DNA of 64,000 bases from Mycobacterium sp. PSTR-4-N (GCF_022348085.1 NZ_JAKRFN010000015.1:1-64000), one strand, 5' to 3'. Counted from the stretch's first letter, positions 42,764 to 51,830 are shown. Numbers and translations: made by a program. Notes: generated by a model from the letters alone, not told the origin.

Positions 42764-42810
42764 GGTCAGCCCCAACAGTGCCGCAAATCACTGTTATTCC
42801 CGCGGGCGCC

Positions 42811-43608
42811 TCACGGCCGGCGTTGCACGAACAGCGTCTGCGCGCAGGTCCCGACGAATCCGGTGCGGTCGAAGATCTCGGCGGTGGTCACGCCGATGCC
42901 GTCGGGGCCGATCGACGCCCGCGCGCGCAGCCCGAAATCGTGGCCCGCGGGCAGCCGATGCAGGTGCACGACGGTGTCGGTGTTCATGAACACGAACTGC
43001 GCGGGATCGAGCACCGCACCCGTGCCGTTCGCCGAGTCGACCACCATCGCGAGCCGTTGCAGCGGGGTGGTCAGCTCTGAATCCACGAGCGGCACAAGCG
43101 GAGTCAGCCACGCCTCGAATGCGGCGTCGGGCGCGGTGCGCTGCCTGCGCCAGCTCACCGTCTCCAGATATCCGGTGGCGCCTTCCCATGCGTGCGTCGC
43201 GCCGGCCGTCTCGCCCTCGACGATCGGCGGATAGCGGTCGACCGCGGCGTCGGCGGTGTCACTGGTCGCCAGCAGCCAGGCGGTCAATCGCGCGACCGTG
43301 CGGGTGGTGCCGTCGGGGCGATCGACCACCATCTCGGCGACCATCAGTGCGATCCGGGCACCCGGGCGGTCCACCCAGGCTCTCACCTTCACCGGCGCCA
43401 CCGGGATCGCGCCGAGGATGTCCAAGCTCAACCGACCGATCCGCATGCCGGTGCCGTCGGCGAGGCGCTCCACGGCCCTGGTCAGCAGCGCCAGCGGTGG
43501 CGAGCCGTGCTGGATCTGCGGGTCCCAGTTGCTGCGGGTGCCGTCGGTGGAGTCGAACACGTCGAACCCGCCGTCGTCGCCACGCGAGCGGAACAGACAG
43601 TCGATCAC
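42811..43608 (-). CDS. Thioesterase family protein (double hot-dog, TesB-like)
   Basis: 265 residues. Two hot-dog halves are suggested: QHGSPPLALLTRAVERL in the first and an acyl-CoA-thioesterase-like end with INRAS-type RARASIGPDGIGVTTAEIFD. It would hydrolyse acyl-CoA in the cytoplasm; chain length unknown. GTG start overlaps the RecB-like stop by 4 bp (GTGA). The pairing with a nuclease looks like transcriptional convenience. Confidence 0.8.
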   Translation of the reverse strand: MIDCLFRSRGDDGGFDVFDSTDGTRSNWDPQIQHGSPPLALLTRAVERLADGTGMRIGRLSLDILGAIPVAPVKVRAWVDRPGARIALMVAEMVVDRPDGTTRTVARLTAWLLATSDTADAAVDRYPPIVEGETAGATHAWEGATGYLETVSWRRQRTAPDAAFEAWLTPLVPLVDSELTTPLQRLAMVVDSANGTGAVLDPAQFVFMNTDTVVHLHRLPAGHDFGLRARASIGPDGIGVTTAEIFDRTGFVGTCAQTLFVQRRP

Positions 43609-44492
43609 GCCGCGGCCCCGGGGGCGTGCAGCACCGCGTCGGGATCGCCGTCATCGGGCACCTGCGGCCAGCCCGGATAGGGCGGCGGTGTGCCACCGAA
43701 CGCCGGGCAGAGTGACTGGTAGGCGCACCAGTCACACAGTCGCGACGGATTGGGCCGGAAATCGCCTGTGGCGCCGGCGGATTGGATCGCCGTCCAGATG
43801 GCCATCAACGTCTTCTCGAACCGCAGGAGCTCGTCGAGTTCGGGGCTGTAGTCGAGCACCTGGCTGTCGGCGAGATAGATGAGCCGCAATCGGGTCGGCT
43901 GGACGCCACGAGAACGCAGGAGCGCCACCGCGTAGAACTTCATCTGGAACATCGCCTTGAACTCGGCCAGCGCCCGCGCCGCGGGCGGCGCCTTCCCGGT
44001 CTTGTAGTCGACCACCCGCATCTCACCGGTGGGTGCGACGTCGATGCGGTCGATGAAGCCGCGCAGCAACGTGCCGTCGGCGAGTTCGACCTCGACACGC
44101 TGTTCGCACGCCTGCGGATCGAACCGGGTCGGGTCCTCCAGTCGGTAGTAGCCCGCCAGCAGGGTCCTGGCCTCCTCGAGCAGGACGCCGCGCATCTCGG
44201 GACTGATGTCCTCGGCCAGGGCGGGTTTGTCGGCGAGCACACGCTCCCACGCCGGGGCCGCCAGCGCGAGCGCCGCCTCCGGGACCCGATCGGCGGCCGG
44301 CAGCAGGTACAGCTGCTCCAGCGCGGCATGCACCAGGGATCCGCGCACCTGCGCGGTCGACGACGGCTCGGGCAGACGATCGATCGCCCGGAAGCGGTAC
44401 AGCAGCGGGCACTGCTTGAAATCGCTGGCCCGCGACGGGGACAACGCGGGCCGGCGCATCTCCCGCTCAGGCTGCTCATCCACGATGCCCAC
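43605..44492 (-). CDS. RecB-family PD-(D/E)XK exonuclease with [4Fe-4S] cysteines (Rv2119 type)
   Basis: 295 residues. Iron-sulfur cysteines are Cys28 (FKQCP) and the C-terminal CDWCAYQSLC; between them lie LVHAALEQLY (helix histidine), DRIDVAPTGEMRVVDYKTG with the catalytic D...DxK, and QMKFYAVAL. This is the Cas4/AddB/RecB nuclease module as a stand-alone protein. No CRISPR array is nearby, so it is a DNA-repair-type nuclease. GTG start. It is divergent from trmI and leads a three-gene unit. Confidence 0.9.
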   Translation of the reverse strand: MGIVDEQPEREMRRPALSPSRASDFKQCPLLYRFRAIDRLPEPSSTAQVRGSLVHAALEQLYLLPAADRVPEAALALAAPAWERVLADKPALAEDISPEMRGVLLEEARTLLAGYYRLEDPTRFDPQACEQRVEVELADGTLLRGFIDRIDVAPTGEMRVVDYKTGKAPPAARALAEFKAMFQMKFYAVALLRSRGVQPTRLRLIYLADSQVLDYSPELDELLRFEKTLMAIWTAIQSAGATGDFRPNPSRLCDWCAYQSLCPAFGGTPPPYPGWPQVPDDGDPDAVLHAPGAAA

Positions 44493-44567
44493 CCTAGAAC
44501 CGGCCGCCGACAGATCGGGGTAACCCGGCCGTCGCCGGTGCCGCCGGGGCTGGCAGTCTGATCAGCT

Positions 44568-45398
44568 GTGCGCAGAACCGGTCCGTTCGACGTGGGTGAC
44601 CGCGTGCAGCTCACCGACGCCAAGGGCAGGCGCTACACGATGGTGCTCAAGCCGGGCGGGGAGTTCCACACCCACCGCGGCATCATCTCGCTCGACGAGG
44701 TCGTCGGGCTGCCCGAGGGCAGCGTCATCAAATCGACCAACGGCGACCAGTTCCTGGTGCTGCGCCCGCTGCTCGTCGACTACGTGATGTCGATGCCGCG
44801 CGGTGCCCAGGTGGTCTACCCCAAGGACGCGGCACAGATCGTGCACGAGGGCGACATCTTTCCCGGCGCGCGGGTGCTCGAGGCGGGTGCGGGTTCCGGC
44901 GCGCTGACGTGTTCGCTGCTGCGCGCGGTCGGCCCCGAGGGCCGGGTGACCTCCTACGAGCTGCGGGAGGATCACGCCGAGCACGCGCTGCGCAACGTGA
45001 CGACGTTCTTCGGTGCGCCGCCGGACAATTGGGAGTTGGTCACCGCCGACCTGGTCGACTACCCCGGGCCTGAGGTCGACCGGGTGGTGCTGGACATGCT
45101 CGCGCCGTGGGAGGTGCTCGGCCGCGTCGCCGAGGTGCTCGTCGCGGGTGGGGTGCTGATGATCTACGTCGCCACCGTCACGCAGCTGTCCAAAACGGTC
45201 GAGGCGCTGCGCGAACAGCAGTGCTGGACCGAACCGCGCGCCTGGGAGAGCATGCAGCGCGGCTGGCACGTCGTGGGTCTGGCCGTCCGGCCCGAGCACA
45301 CGATGCGCGGCCACACCGCGTTCCTGATCAGCGCGCGCAAGCTCGCACCCGGCGCGATCGCGCCCGTTCCGCTGCGCAAGAAGCGTCCGACCGTTTAG
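44568..45398 (+). CDS. trmI: tRNA (adenine-58-N1)-methyltransferase
   Basis: 276 residues. The SAM site EAGAGSGALT follows PKDAAQIVHEGDIFPGARVL, DMLAPWEVL is the catalytic segment and HTAFLISAR the end of the fold. N-terminal beta barrel (FDVGDRVQLTDAKGRRYT) as in M. tuberculosis Rv2118c, a structurally characterised tetrameric m1A58 enzyme that stabilises tRNA. GTG start at 44568. Convergent with the DUF503 gene (3-bp gap). Confidence 0.95.
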   Translation: MRRTGPFDVGDRVQLTDAKGRRYTMVLKPGGEFHTHRGIISLDEVVGLPEGSVIKSTNGDQFLVLRPLLVDYVMSMPRGAQVVYPKDAAQIVHEGDIFPGARVLEAGAGSGALTCSLLRAVGPEGRVTSYELREDHAEHALRNVTTFFGAPPDNWELVTADLVDYPGPEVDRVVLDMLAPWEVLGRVAEVLVAGGVLMIYVATVTQLSKTVEALREQQCWTEPRAWESMQRGWHVVGLAVRPEHTMRGHTAFLISARKLAPGAIAPVPLRKKRPTV

Positions 45399-45401
45399 CG
45401 C

Positions 45402-45698
45402 TCAGTCGTCGTCACTGCGCCGCATGCTCCGCCGGGTCGAGAGCAGCTCGACCTCCGGACGCGCCGCCACCAGACGTTCCGCGGCGTCGAGCACCGCCAC
45501 CACGTGGGCGCGGTCGCCGGACACGACGGCGACTCCGACGCCGGCTCGTCGGTGCAGATCCTGCGACCCTGTCTCGGCGGCCGACACCGCGAACCGGCGG
45601 GCCAACTCGGCGATCAGGGGCCGCACCACCGAGCGCTTCTGCTTGAGCGAATGCACGTCACCGAGGAGGAGGTCGAACTCCAACCAGCCGATCCACAT
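45402..45698 (-). CDS. DUF503 family protein (Rv2117 position)
   Basis: 98 residues with the DUF503 start WIGWLEFDLLLGDVHSLKQKRSVV and a small ferredoxin-like alpha/beta fold including VGVAVVSGD and a C-terminal VELLSTRR. ATG 45698 lies 2 bp after the lppK stop (the frame is open upstream inside lppK). Function unknown; families with the LK.KRS motif include ribosome-associated factors, but this is only a hint. Confidence 0.88.
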   Translation of the reverse strand: MWIGWLEFDLLLGDVHSLKQKRSVVRPLIAELARRFAVSAAETGSQDLHRRAGVGVAVVSGDRAHVVAVLDAAERLVAARPEVELLSTRRSMRRSDDD

Positions 45699-45700
45699 GC

Positions 45701-46300
45701 TCACCGCGGCGGCGACGGCGGTGCCAGTGGTGGCGCGGGAGACGGTGGTGGTGGCGGCGGGGGAGCAGCGGTCGTCGCGGGTGCATCGAGTGCCAGGAGC
45801 TGGTCGGCGGTCTGGCGGGTCAGCTGCCACGAGCCTGCCTGGGGCGCGAACTGCATGGGATAGGTGAACTGCGAGCCCGGCGGGTTGGCCAGTGTGATCG
45901 TCACGGTCGCGACGACATCGCCGGAACCGTTCTGGGTCCAGCCGAGGTCACGCGCCTCGAACGCCAGCGGCAGCGCGCCGTTGTCGCGCAGCGCGGCCGC
46001 GAACCGATCCAGGCCGGCGGCCTCGCTCGGGGTGCCGTTTTCGATCAGCGAAATCTTCTGCTCACCCGGCACGGCGGGATCGGACAACCGGGCCAGGACG
46101 TCGGTCAGTGCAGAGGGCTGCGGCAGCGGTGGCCCGCCCGGTGCGGGCGGCGCGGGAGCCGGGATGCCCGCCGACGGGGTGGGCGACGTCTCGACGGTCG
46201 TCGCCGCCGGAGGCGACGGCGCCGGCGCGCACCCACCCAACGCGAACGCCGCCACAATCGTGGCGGCGCCGCGGTGAAGAGGGAGACGCACCGGCGTCAT
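45701..46300 (-). CDS. lppK: Lipoprotein LppK-like, MTB12-type domain
   Basis: 199 residues. The signal peptide ends in the lipobox ALGGC at about 24; a proline-rich linker follows, then a domain with AALRDNGALPLAFEARDLGW and PMQFAPQAGSWQLT, resembling the low-molecular-weight antigen MTB12 family, then a proline-rich tail. Lipid-anchored on the cell surface. Its paralogue lies directly upstream (46343-46831) in the same orientation, 42 bp away. Orthologue by position of Rv2116. Confidence 0.87.
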   Translation of the reverse strand: MTPVRLPLHRGAATIVAAFALGGCAPAPSPPAATTVETSPTPSAGIPAPAPPAPGGPPLPQPSALTDVLARLSDPAVPGEQKISLIENGTPSEAAGLDRFAAALRDNGALPLAFEARDLGWTQNGSGDVVATVTITLANPPGSQFTYPMQFAPQAGSWQLTRQTADQLLALDAPATTAAPPPPPPPSPAPPLAPPSPPR

Positions 46301-46342
46301 CGATCGGTAAGGATCACCGTCGGCTCGAGATTCGGGCCTCGA

Positions 46343-46831
46343 TCAGCCGAGCATTCCGGCGAGGGTGAACAGCGACGACTGCGAGAGCTGCCAGCCGGTC
46401 GGGCTGGGGCCCTGCACGAAGCTCAGGGGCATCGTCCGGCTCTCACCGGTCGGCAGCGTCGCGGTGACGTTGGCCGTCGCGACATTGCCGTTGACGTCGA
46501 CGTCGGCGACGGTCGCGGTCAGCGGCAGGTAGCCCTTCTGCACCGCGCTGTTGTACTTCGCGGAGACGCCGATTCCACCGATGCGGCCCAGGTCCTGCAC
46601 GTAAGCCTGCTTGCCGGCGAACGACCCACCCGAGCCGAGGACGTTGACGGTCTGCTGCAGCGGACCGGCGAGTTCGGGCGCCGGCGCCTGCGGCGCATTG
46701 ACCACGATCGGGTCGGCCGCCGCCACACCGGCGCCGACTGCAATCGAGGTCACACCCACGGCCGCCGCGCCCGCGAGTGCGGCTGCTGCGGTCCCAGCGG
46801 TCACGCTGGTAAAGAGGGATTTGAGGGTCAC
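46343..46831 (-). CDS. Secreted MTB12-like protein
   Basis: 162 residues. A Sec signal peptide (about 40 residues, alanine-rich, ending VAAADPIVV) is followed by a domain with QDLGRIGGIGVSAKYNSAV, LPLTATVADVDVNGNVATANV and GWQLSQSSLF, the same pattern as in LppK. Likely exported and soluble, similar to MTB12/CFP-2. GTG 46831 with GGAAGG upstream. It is divergent from mpa and forms a tandem with lppK. Function unknown. Confidence 0.85.
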   Translation of the reverse strand: MTLKSLFTSVTAGTAAAALAGAAAVGVTSIAVGAGVAAADPIVVNAPQAPAPELAGPLQQTVNVLGSGGSFAGKQAYVQDLGRIGGIGVSAKYNSAVQKGYLPLTATVADVDVNGNVATANVTATLPTGESRTMPLSFVQGPSPTGWQLSQSSLFTLAGMLG

Positions 46832-46978
46832 GACGGTCCTTCCGTTCGGACAAACTGATGTAAAGAGGCTAACAGTGTTGCTGGTGTGTCGAATTCCTAG
46901 AGCACACACAATGGCTGAATCGCCGGTAGCGTTGAAGTTGTTACCGCACCAACTCCCGGTGTGGGGAAGGAGCTCAGT

Positions 46979-48799
46979 ATGAGTGAGTCCGAGCGTTCCG
47001 GAACATCCCCCGAGAGAAGGCTGTCCGCCGAGGACGCTGCCGAGTTGGAGCAGCTCCGTCGGGAAGCGGCGATCCTGCGTGAACAACTGGACGGCGCGGT
47101 GGGCGCGCAGAGCGGCGCGCGTGCCGCACGCGACGTCCACCAGCTGGAGGCTCGCATCGATTCTCTGGCGGCCCGCAACGCCAAACTGATGGACACGCTC
47201 AAAGAGGCCCGCCAGCAGTTGCTGGCGCTGCGCGAGGAGGTCGACCGGCTCGGTCAGCCGCCCAGCGGCTACGGCGTTCTGCTGGGGGTCCAGGACGACG
47301 ACACCGTCGACGTGTTCACCTCCGGCCGCAAGATGCGCCTGACGTGCTCGCCGAACATCGACACCAAGGTGCTCAAGAAGGGGCAGACGGTTCGCCTGAA
47401 CGAGGCGCTCACCGTGGTCGAGGCCGGGCACTACGAGTCCGTGGGTGAGATCAGCACCCTGCGCGAGATCCTGTCCGACGGTCACCGCGCCCTCGTCGTC
47501 GGCCACGCCGACGAAGAGCGCATCGTGTGGCTGGCCGAGCCGCTCGTCGCCGCCGAGCACCTGCCCGAGGTCGAGGATCCGAGCCTCGGCGACGATCAGC
47601 CGCGCAAGCTCCGGCCGGGGGACTCGCTGCTGGTCGACACCAAGGCGGGCTACGCCTTCGAGCGCATCCCCAAGGCCGAGGTCGAAGACCTCGTGCTCGA
47701 GGAGGTGCCGGACGTCAGCTACGGCGACATCGGCGGTCTCACCCGGCAGATCGAGCAGATCCGCGACGCGGTCGAGCTGCCGTTCCTGCACAAGGACCTG
47801 TACCGCGAATACGCGTTGCGGCCGCCCAAGGGTGTGCTGCTCTACGGGCCGCCCGGGTGCGGTAAGACGCTGATCGCCAAGGCGGTGGCCAACTCGCTGG
47901 CCAAGAAGATGGCCGAGCTGCGCGGTGAGGACTCGCGCGAGGCGAAGTCGTACTTCCTCAACATCAAGGGCCCCGAGCTGCTCAACAAGTTCGTCGGCGA
48001 GACCGAGCGGCACATCCGGTTGATCTTCCAGCGGGCGCGCGAGAAAGCGTCAGAGGGCACGCCGGTGATCGTGTTCTTCGACGAGATGGATTCGATCTTC
48101 CGCACCCGCGGTACCGGTGTGAGCTCCGATGTGGAGACCACTGTGGTGCCGCAGCTGCTCAGCGAGATCGACGGTGTCGAGGGTTTGGAGAACGTCATCG
48201 TGATCGGCGCCTCCAACCGCGAGGACATGATCGACCCGGCGATCCTGCGGCCCGGCCGCCTGGACGTCAAGATCAAGATCGAGCGGCCCGACGCCGAGGC
48301 GGCGCAGGACATCTTCAGCAAGTACCTCACCGAGGACCTGCCGATCCACGCCGACGACCTCGCCGAGTTCACCGGCGACCGCAGGCTGACCATCAAGGCG
48401 ATGATCGAGAAGGTCGTCGAGCGGATGTACGCCGAGATCGACGACAACCGGTTCCTCGAGGTCACCTACGCCAACGGTGACAAGGAAGTCATGTACTTCA
48501 AGGACTTCAACTCCGGGGCGATGATCCAGAACGTGGTGGACAGGGCGAAGAAGAACGCGATCAAGTCCGTGCTGGAGACCGGTCAGCCGGGTCTGCGCAT
48601 TCAGCACCTGCTGGACTCGATCGTCGACGAATTCGCCGAGAACGAGGACCTGCCGAACACGACGAATCCCGATGACTGGGCCCGTATCTCGGGCAAGAAG
48701 GGCGAGCGGATCGTCTACATCCGCACGCTGGTCACCGGGAAGTCGTCGAGTGCCAGCCGGGCCATCGACACCGAGAGCAACCTCGGGCAGTACCTCTAA
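46979..48799 (+). CDS. mpa: Mycobacterial proteasome ATPase
   Basis: 606 residues, hexameric AAA ATPase that recognises pupylated proteins, unfolds them and feeds the 20S proteasome. In order: N-terminal coiled coil (LEQLRREAAILREQ), OB domains, Walker A GPPGCGKT near 290, Walker B FFDEMDS, and the C-terminal GQYL whose tyrosine docks into the proteasome alpha ring. ATG 46979 with GGAAGGAG upstream; the frame reaches 18 bp further. Conserved relative to M. tuberculosis Mpa (609 residues). Confidence 0.97.
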   Translation: MSESERSGTSPERRLSAEDAAELEQLRREAAILREQLDGAVGAQSGARAARDVHQLEARIDSLAARNAKLMDTLKEARQQLLALREEVDRLGQPPSGYGVLLGVQDDDTVDVFTSGRKMRLTCSPNIDTKVLKKGQTVRLNEALTVVEAGHYESVGEISTLREILSDGHRALVVGHADEERIVWLAEPLVAAEHLPEVEDPSLGDDQPRKLRPGDSLLVDTKAGYAFERIPKAEVEDLVLEEVPDVSYGDIGGLTRQIEQIRDAVELPFLHKDLYREYALRPPKGVLLYGPPGCGKTLIAKAVANSLAKKMAELRGEDSREAKSYFLNIKGPELLNKFVGETERHIRLIFQRAREKASEGTPVIVFFDEMDSIFRTRGTGVSSDVETTVVPQLLSEIDGVEGLENVIVIGASNREDMIDPAILRPGRLDVKIKIERPDAEAAQDIFSKYLTEDLPIHADDLAEFTGDRRLTIKAMIEKVVERMYAEIDDNRFLEVTYANGDKEVMYFKDFNSGAMIQNVVDRAKKNAIKSVLETGQPGLRIQHLLDSIVDEFAENEDLPNTTNPDDWARISGKKGERIVYIRTLVTGKSSSASRAIDTESNLGQYL

Positions 48800-49410
48800 C
48801 CGCGCGACACCAGCGAGTAGCTGTTGGTCAGGTCGTCCTGGAGCACCTGGGCGGCCTGACTGCTGGTGTCGACGCGCAGCTCGGTCTCCGGTGTGCGGGT
48901 GCGGAAGGTCCAGCCTTCGGGAAGTGTCAGTCGCTCCGCCAGTGCGGGCAGGTCGTCGTAGCTCAGCGCCGGGTCGACGATCCGACTCCACGTCTGCATC
49001 ACCCATGTCCTGCCGTCGGCGTCGGTGAGCTCGAACACCGGTGCGCCGGAGTCGAAGACGAACACAGCGTGACGCGCGACCGTGTTGGGCACGTAGGGCG
49101 CCGGATTCATCGACGACAGCGTGACGGTGGCCTGGCGATACATGTCGAGACCGCCGAAGGTGACGATCTCGCGATCCGGACCCATGTCCTTCTCGATGGC
49201 GTCCATCAACCAGTAGCGCGGCCCGTTGAGCAGAGCGGCGAGCGCCCCGTGCTCGGTGGCGATCGCTGCGGCGTCGAGCGTGTTCCACAGCTCGGGGGGA
49301 CAGTCGTTGAGTGGGTAGGTGTTGTAGACGGTCGCCTGCGGACCGTCCGGTCCGGCACTGACCAGCAGCACCTCGCCATAGCGCTTGCCCCGCAATCCGG
49401 TGTTCGTCAC
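48796..49410 (-). CDS. Conserved protein of the proteasome locus (Rv2114 type), function unknown
   Basis: 204 residues, soluble. N-terminal GKRYGEVLLV and VYNTYPLNDCPPELW, then FVFDSGAPVFELTDADGRTWVMQTW look like a mixed alpha/beta domain. No catalytic motif recognised. GTG 49410 overlaps the stop of the membrane-protein gene (GTGA). It converges with mpa by 4 bp. It belongs to an antiparallel unit of two membrane paralogues and this protein between mpa and dop, an arrangement similar to Rv2113-Rv2114. Confidence 0.8.
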   Translation of the reverse strand: MTNTGLRGKRYGEVLLVSAGPDGPQATVYNTYPLNDCPPELWNTLDAAAIATEHGALAALLNGPRYWLMDAIEKDMGPDREIVTFGGLDMYRQATVTLSSMNPAPYVPNTVARHAVFVFDSGAPVFELTDADGRTWVMQTWSRIVDPALSYDDLPALAERLTLPEGWTFRTRTPETELRVDTSSQAAQVLQDDLTNSYSLVSRG

Positions 49411-50573
49411 GGGTTCGACTCCTCTCGTTGCATCGCCAGGTAGGTGTCGCGGCCGGCCAGGCTGACCGCGACGTCGGAGATCAGTGGTTCGAAGAAGCGC
49501 TGACGGTAGAGCGGGTCGACGCTGGTGCTGACGGTGAAGTACAGGCCGGAGAGCACGGCGACGAACAGCGACATGTGCACCACGGTCTGCGGTACGGGCA
49601 CGTGGATGCCGAACCACGTTCCGTCGCAGGGCGGTACGCCGACGGGACAACTCTGTTCGCCCGACCACAGCACGAGCACGTCGGAGGGGACGGCGACGAA
49701 ACCCAGGGCGACGAAGAACACGAACAGCCCGGTGGTGAACAGCACCACCTGGATCGCCTGAGCGATCACCATGACCGCGACGACGTTGACCTGCTCGGCC
49801 CGCGACAGCGGTGTCGCCGCGCCGGCGGGAAGACCGGCCAGTGGGGTGTCGGCGAGCAGCGCCGCGGGATCAAACTGCCGGGTCCTGTCCTGCCGCAGCG
49901 CGCCGACCTCGTCACGGATCGTGGTCACCATGAACACCAGAGCCACCGCAGCGAGGAAACCGATGGTCTGCCAGAGCCTTTCGCGGGTCATGCGGGCCGA
50001 CAGCTGCCACAGTTCGCCGGTGAAGTAGACCACCACGGTGAGCATCAGCAGCGGCAGCGCCCGGCTCATCAACGTGCCGAGAGCCCCCACCTGCTCCCAC
50101 GCGAACCGGAAGGCCCACAGCGTGATCGAGCCCAGGCCGATGTAGGTCAGCCATATGGTCAGCAGCGTCACCGCCACGAAAGCCGGCACCTCTGCCAGCG
50201 CCGCGGCCGACCAGCCTGACACCATGACCGGCATCACCAGGACGGCGATGCCCATCACCGCCAGGGCGGTGGTCCGGCGGCCCATCCGCGCCGCGGTGGT
50301 GGACCGCTGGTGCAGGACCTCCAGCGCGAACGGCGTCGCCGCCAACACGACGGCGATGACGGCCAGCCGCAGCAAGACCGCGACGTCGGGGTTCCCGCCG
50401 GTCCATTCGGCCAGCAACAGGACTGTCGCTGTCAGCGCGCCGACCCCCGCCACCGCCGGCGCGGCGCGGGCGATCAGCGCCCGGGACCGAACCCGCCGGG
50501 TGAGCACCAGCGGCAGTCCGCGGTGCAGGAACCACTCGTGGATGGTGCGTGCCTCGACCGCCGATCCGCTCAC
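49407..50573 (-). CDS. Integral membrane protein, paralogue of the adjacent gene (Rv2113 type), copy 2
   Basis: 388 residues, about nine hydrophobic segments. N-terminal IHEWFLHRGLPLVLTRRVRSRALIAR-like region and the C-terminal DPLYRQRFFEPLISDVAV echo the neighbouring gene. GTG 50573 overlaps the preceding stop by 4 bp. Tandem duplication is apparent from the shared N-terminal EWFLxRGLP and the C-terminal YRxxFxxP pattern. Transport or enzymatic function is not indicated. Confidence 0.82.
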   Translation of the reverse strand: MSGSAVEARTIHEWFLHRGLPLVLTRRVRSRALIARAAPAVAGVGALTATVLLLAEWTGGNPDVAVLLRLAVIAVVLAATPFALEVLHQRSTTAARMGRRTTALAVMGIAVLVMPVMVSGWSAAALAEVPAFVAVTLLTIWLTYIGLGSITLWAFRFAWEQVGALGTLMSRALPLLMLTVVVYFTGELWQLSARMTRERLWQTIGFLAAVALVFMVTTIRDEVGALRQDRTRQFDPAALLADTPLAGLPAGAATPLSRAEQVNVVAVMVIAQAIQVVLFTTGLFVFFVALGFVAVPSDVLVLWSGEQSCPVGVPPCDGTWFGIHVPVPQTVVHMSLFVAVLSGLYFTVSTSVDPLYRQRFFEPLISDVAVSLAGRDTYLAMQREESNP

Positions 50574-51760
50574 CGGGATCCGTCCTGCGCCGACGTGCCC
50601 GCCACCGTCGCCGTGCGGTAGCGATCGCGGGCGACCAGCGTGAGCAACAGATCCTCGATCGACGGGTCGACGAACTGCCGGCGATACTCCTTGTCGGTGA
50701 CCGCGCGCGCGGACAGGTACATGAACGTCAGGGCGGTCAGGAACATCGTGAGTTGGATCAGAGCCGCGGGGATCGGCAGGGTCATGCCGAGCAGTTGCCC
50801 GTCGCGCGGGCTCCCGCCGGTCAGGGCGTCCAGCAGCTCGGGGCTGATGAGGATCAGGCCGAGAACGCCGAACAGCGCGCCGGTCACCACGGCCACCGTC
50901 AACACCTGGATGATCTGCGACAGGGCGAGCACGAACACGACATTCACCCGTTCCGGCCGCGACAACGGAACCCGCCGGGGTCGATCGGGCATCGCCTCGA
51001 ACGGGGTGCCGACGAGCATCTGGGCATGCTCGGGCCGCTTGGCCTCCGGCGTCAGGATGGGGCGGACCAGGCCGAGGGTGCTGGACACCAGAAACGACGC
51101 CGCGATGGCGAACAGGAACAGCAGGGCCAGCCACAATCTGGGCCGGCTCACCGTCGAGGCCATCGTCCACACCGGGCCGTTGAAGAACACCAGCACGGTC
51201 AACAGCATCACCGGCAGCGCCCGCAGCAGCAGGCTGCCCACCGAGGCGAGATTGCGCAGCGTCACGTTCGCGGCCCAGCCCAGCACCGACCCCAGTCCCG
51301 TCGCGGTGGCCGCCAGGATCACGGCGATCACCACGCCTTCGGCCACGATGTCGACGACGATCCGCGCACTCGGGCCGCCGAAGACAGCGGCCAGGCCCGC
51401 CACCCCGACAGCGGCCGCCGACACCGCTTCCCGCCGCCGGCGGTGGGCGATCCGTGACACCAGCCGGCCCGCCGTGACCGCCGTCGGCGCCACCAACACC
51501 ACGATCACCAGGACGAACCACTCCGTGCGGGTGGGGGTGCCGTCGATGTCGATCGTGTGCTTTCCGGTCACCGCGACGATCACGATCGAGAACGCCATGC
51601 TCACCGCGAACGCGGCCAGTGCGGGGGCCGACCGGGACCACACCCCACGAACCAGCGTGCCCGGCCGCAGCACGGCGGGCAGGCCTCGGCGCAGGAACCA
51701 CTCTTCTGCGGCCGAGCGCAGGTCGGCGGCGCCGGAACGGGTGATCATGGTCGCTCTCAT
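50570..51760 (-). CDS. Integral membrane protein, paralogue of the adjacent gene (Rv2113 type), copy 1
   Basis: 396 residues with an N-terminal AEEWFLRRGLPAVLRPGTL, then multiple membrane segments, and a C-terminal DKEYRRQFVDPSIEDLLLTLVARDRY. ATG 51760 (or 51748). It is the first gene of the leftward unit, divergent from dop with 83 bp between starts. From memory M. tuberculosis has one such protein (Rv2113), so the pair here is probably a duplication. Function unknown. Confidence 0.82.
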   Translation of the reverse strand: MRATMITRSGAADLRSAAEEWFLRRGLPAVLRPGTLVRGVWSRSAPALAAFAVSMAFSIVIVAVTGKHTIDIDGTPTRTEWFVLVIVVLVAPTAVTAGRLVSRIAHRRRREAVSAAAVGVAGLAAVFGGPSARIVVDIVAEGVVIAVILAATATGLGSVLGWAANVTLRNLASVGSLLLRALPVMLLTVLVFFNGPVWTMASTVSRPRLWLALLFLFAIAASFLVSSTLGLVRPILTPEAKRPEHAQMLVGTPFEAMPDRPRRVPLSRPERVNVVFVLALSQIIQVLTVAVVTGALFGVLGLILISPELLDALTGGSPRDGQLLGMTLPIPAALIQLTMFLTALTFMYLSARAVTDKEYRRQFVDPSIEDLLLTLVARDRYRTATVAGTSAQDGSR

Positions 51761-51830
51761 CTCACCACGCCGCCCAGCTCACCGACGGATTTCCGGACCG
51801 GGCAGCTGCGGGGCGGTCGGCGGGCACCTC

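Noticed and set aside
43605..44492. Cas4 of a CRISPR system
   Set aside because: The nuclease is Cas4-like in motifs, but no other cas gene or spacer-repeat array is present and it is syntenic with Rv2119.
46343..48013. Extension of the MTB12-like protein to 556 residues across mpa
   Set aside because: The extra part lies antisense to mpa; the signal peptide begins at GTG 46831 with GGAAGG upstream.
49407..51701. A single 764-residue membrane protein instead of two paralogues
   Set aside because: The frame is open through the upstream gene by chance; the first half lacks membrane character in that frame, while the overlapping frame 50570-51760 encodes a clear paralogue with a GTGA junction.
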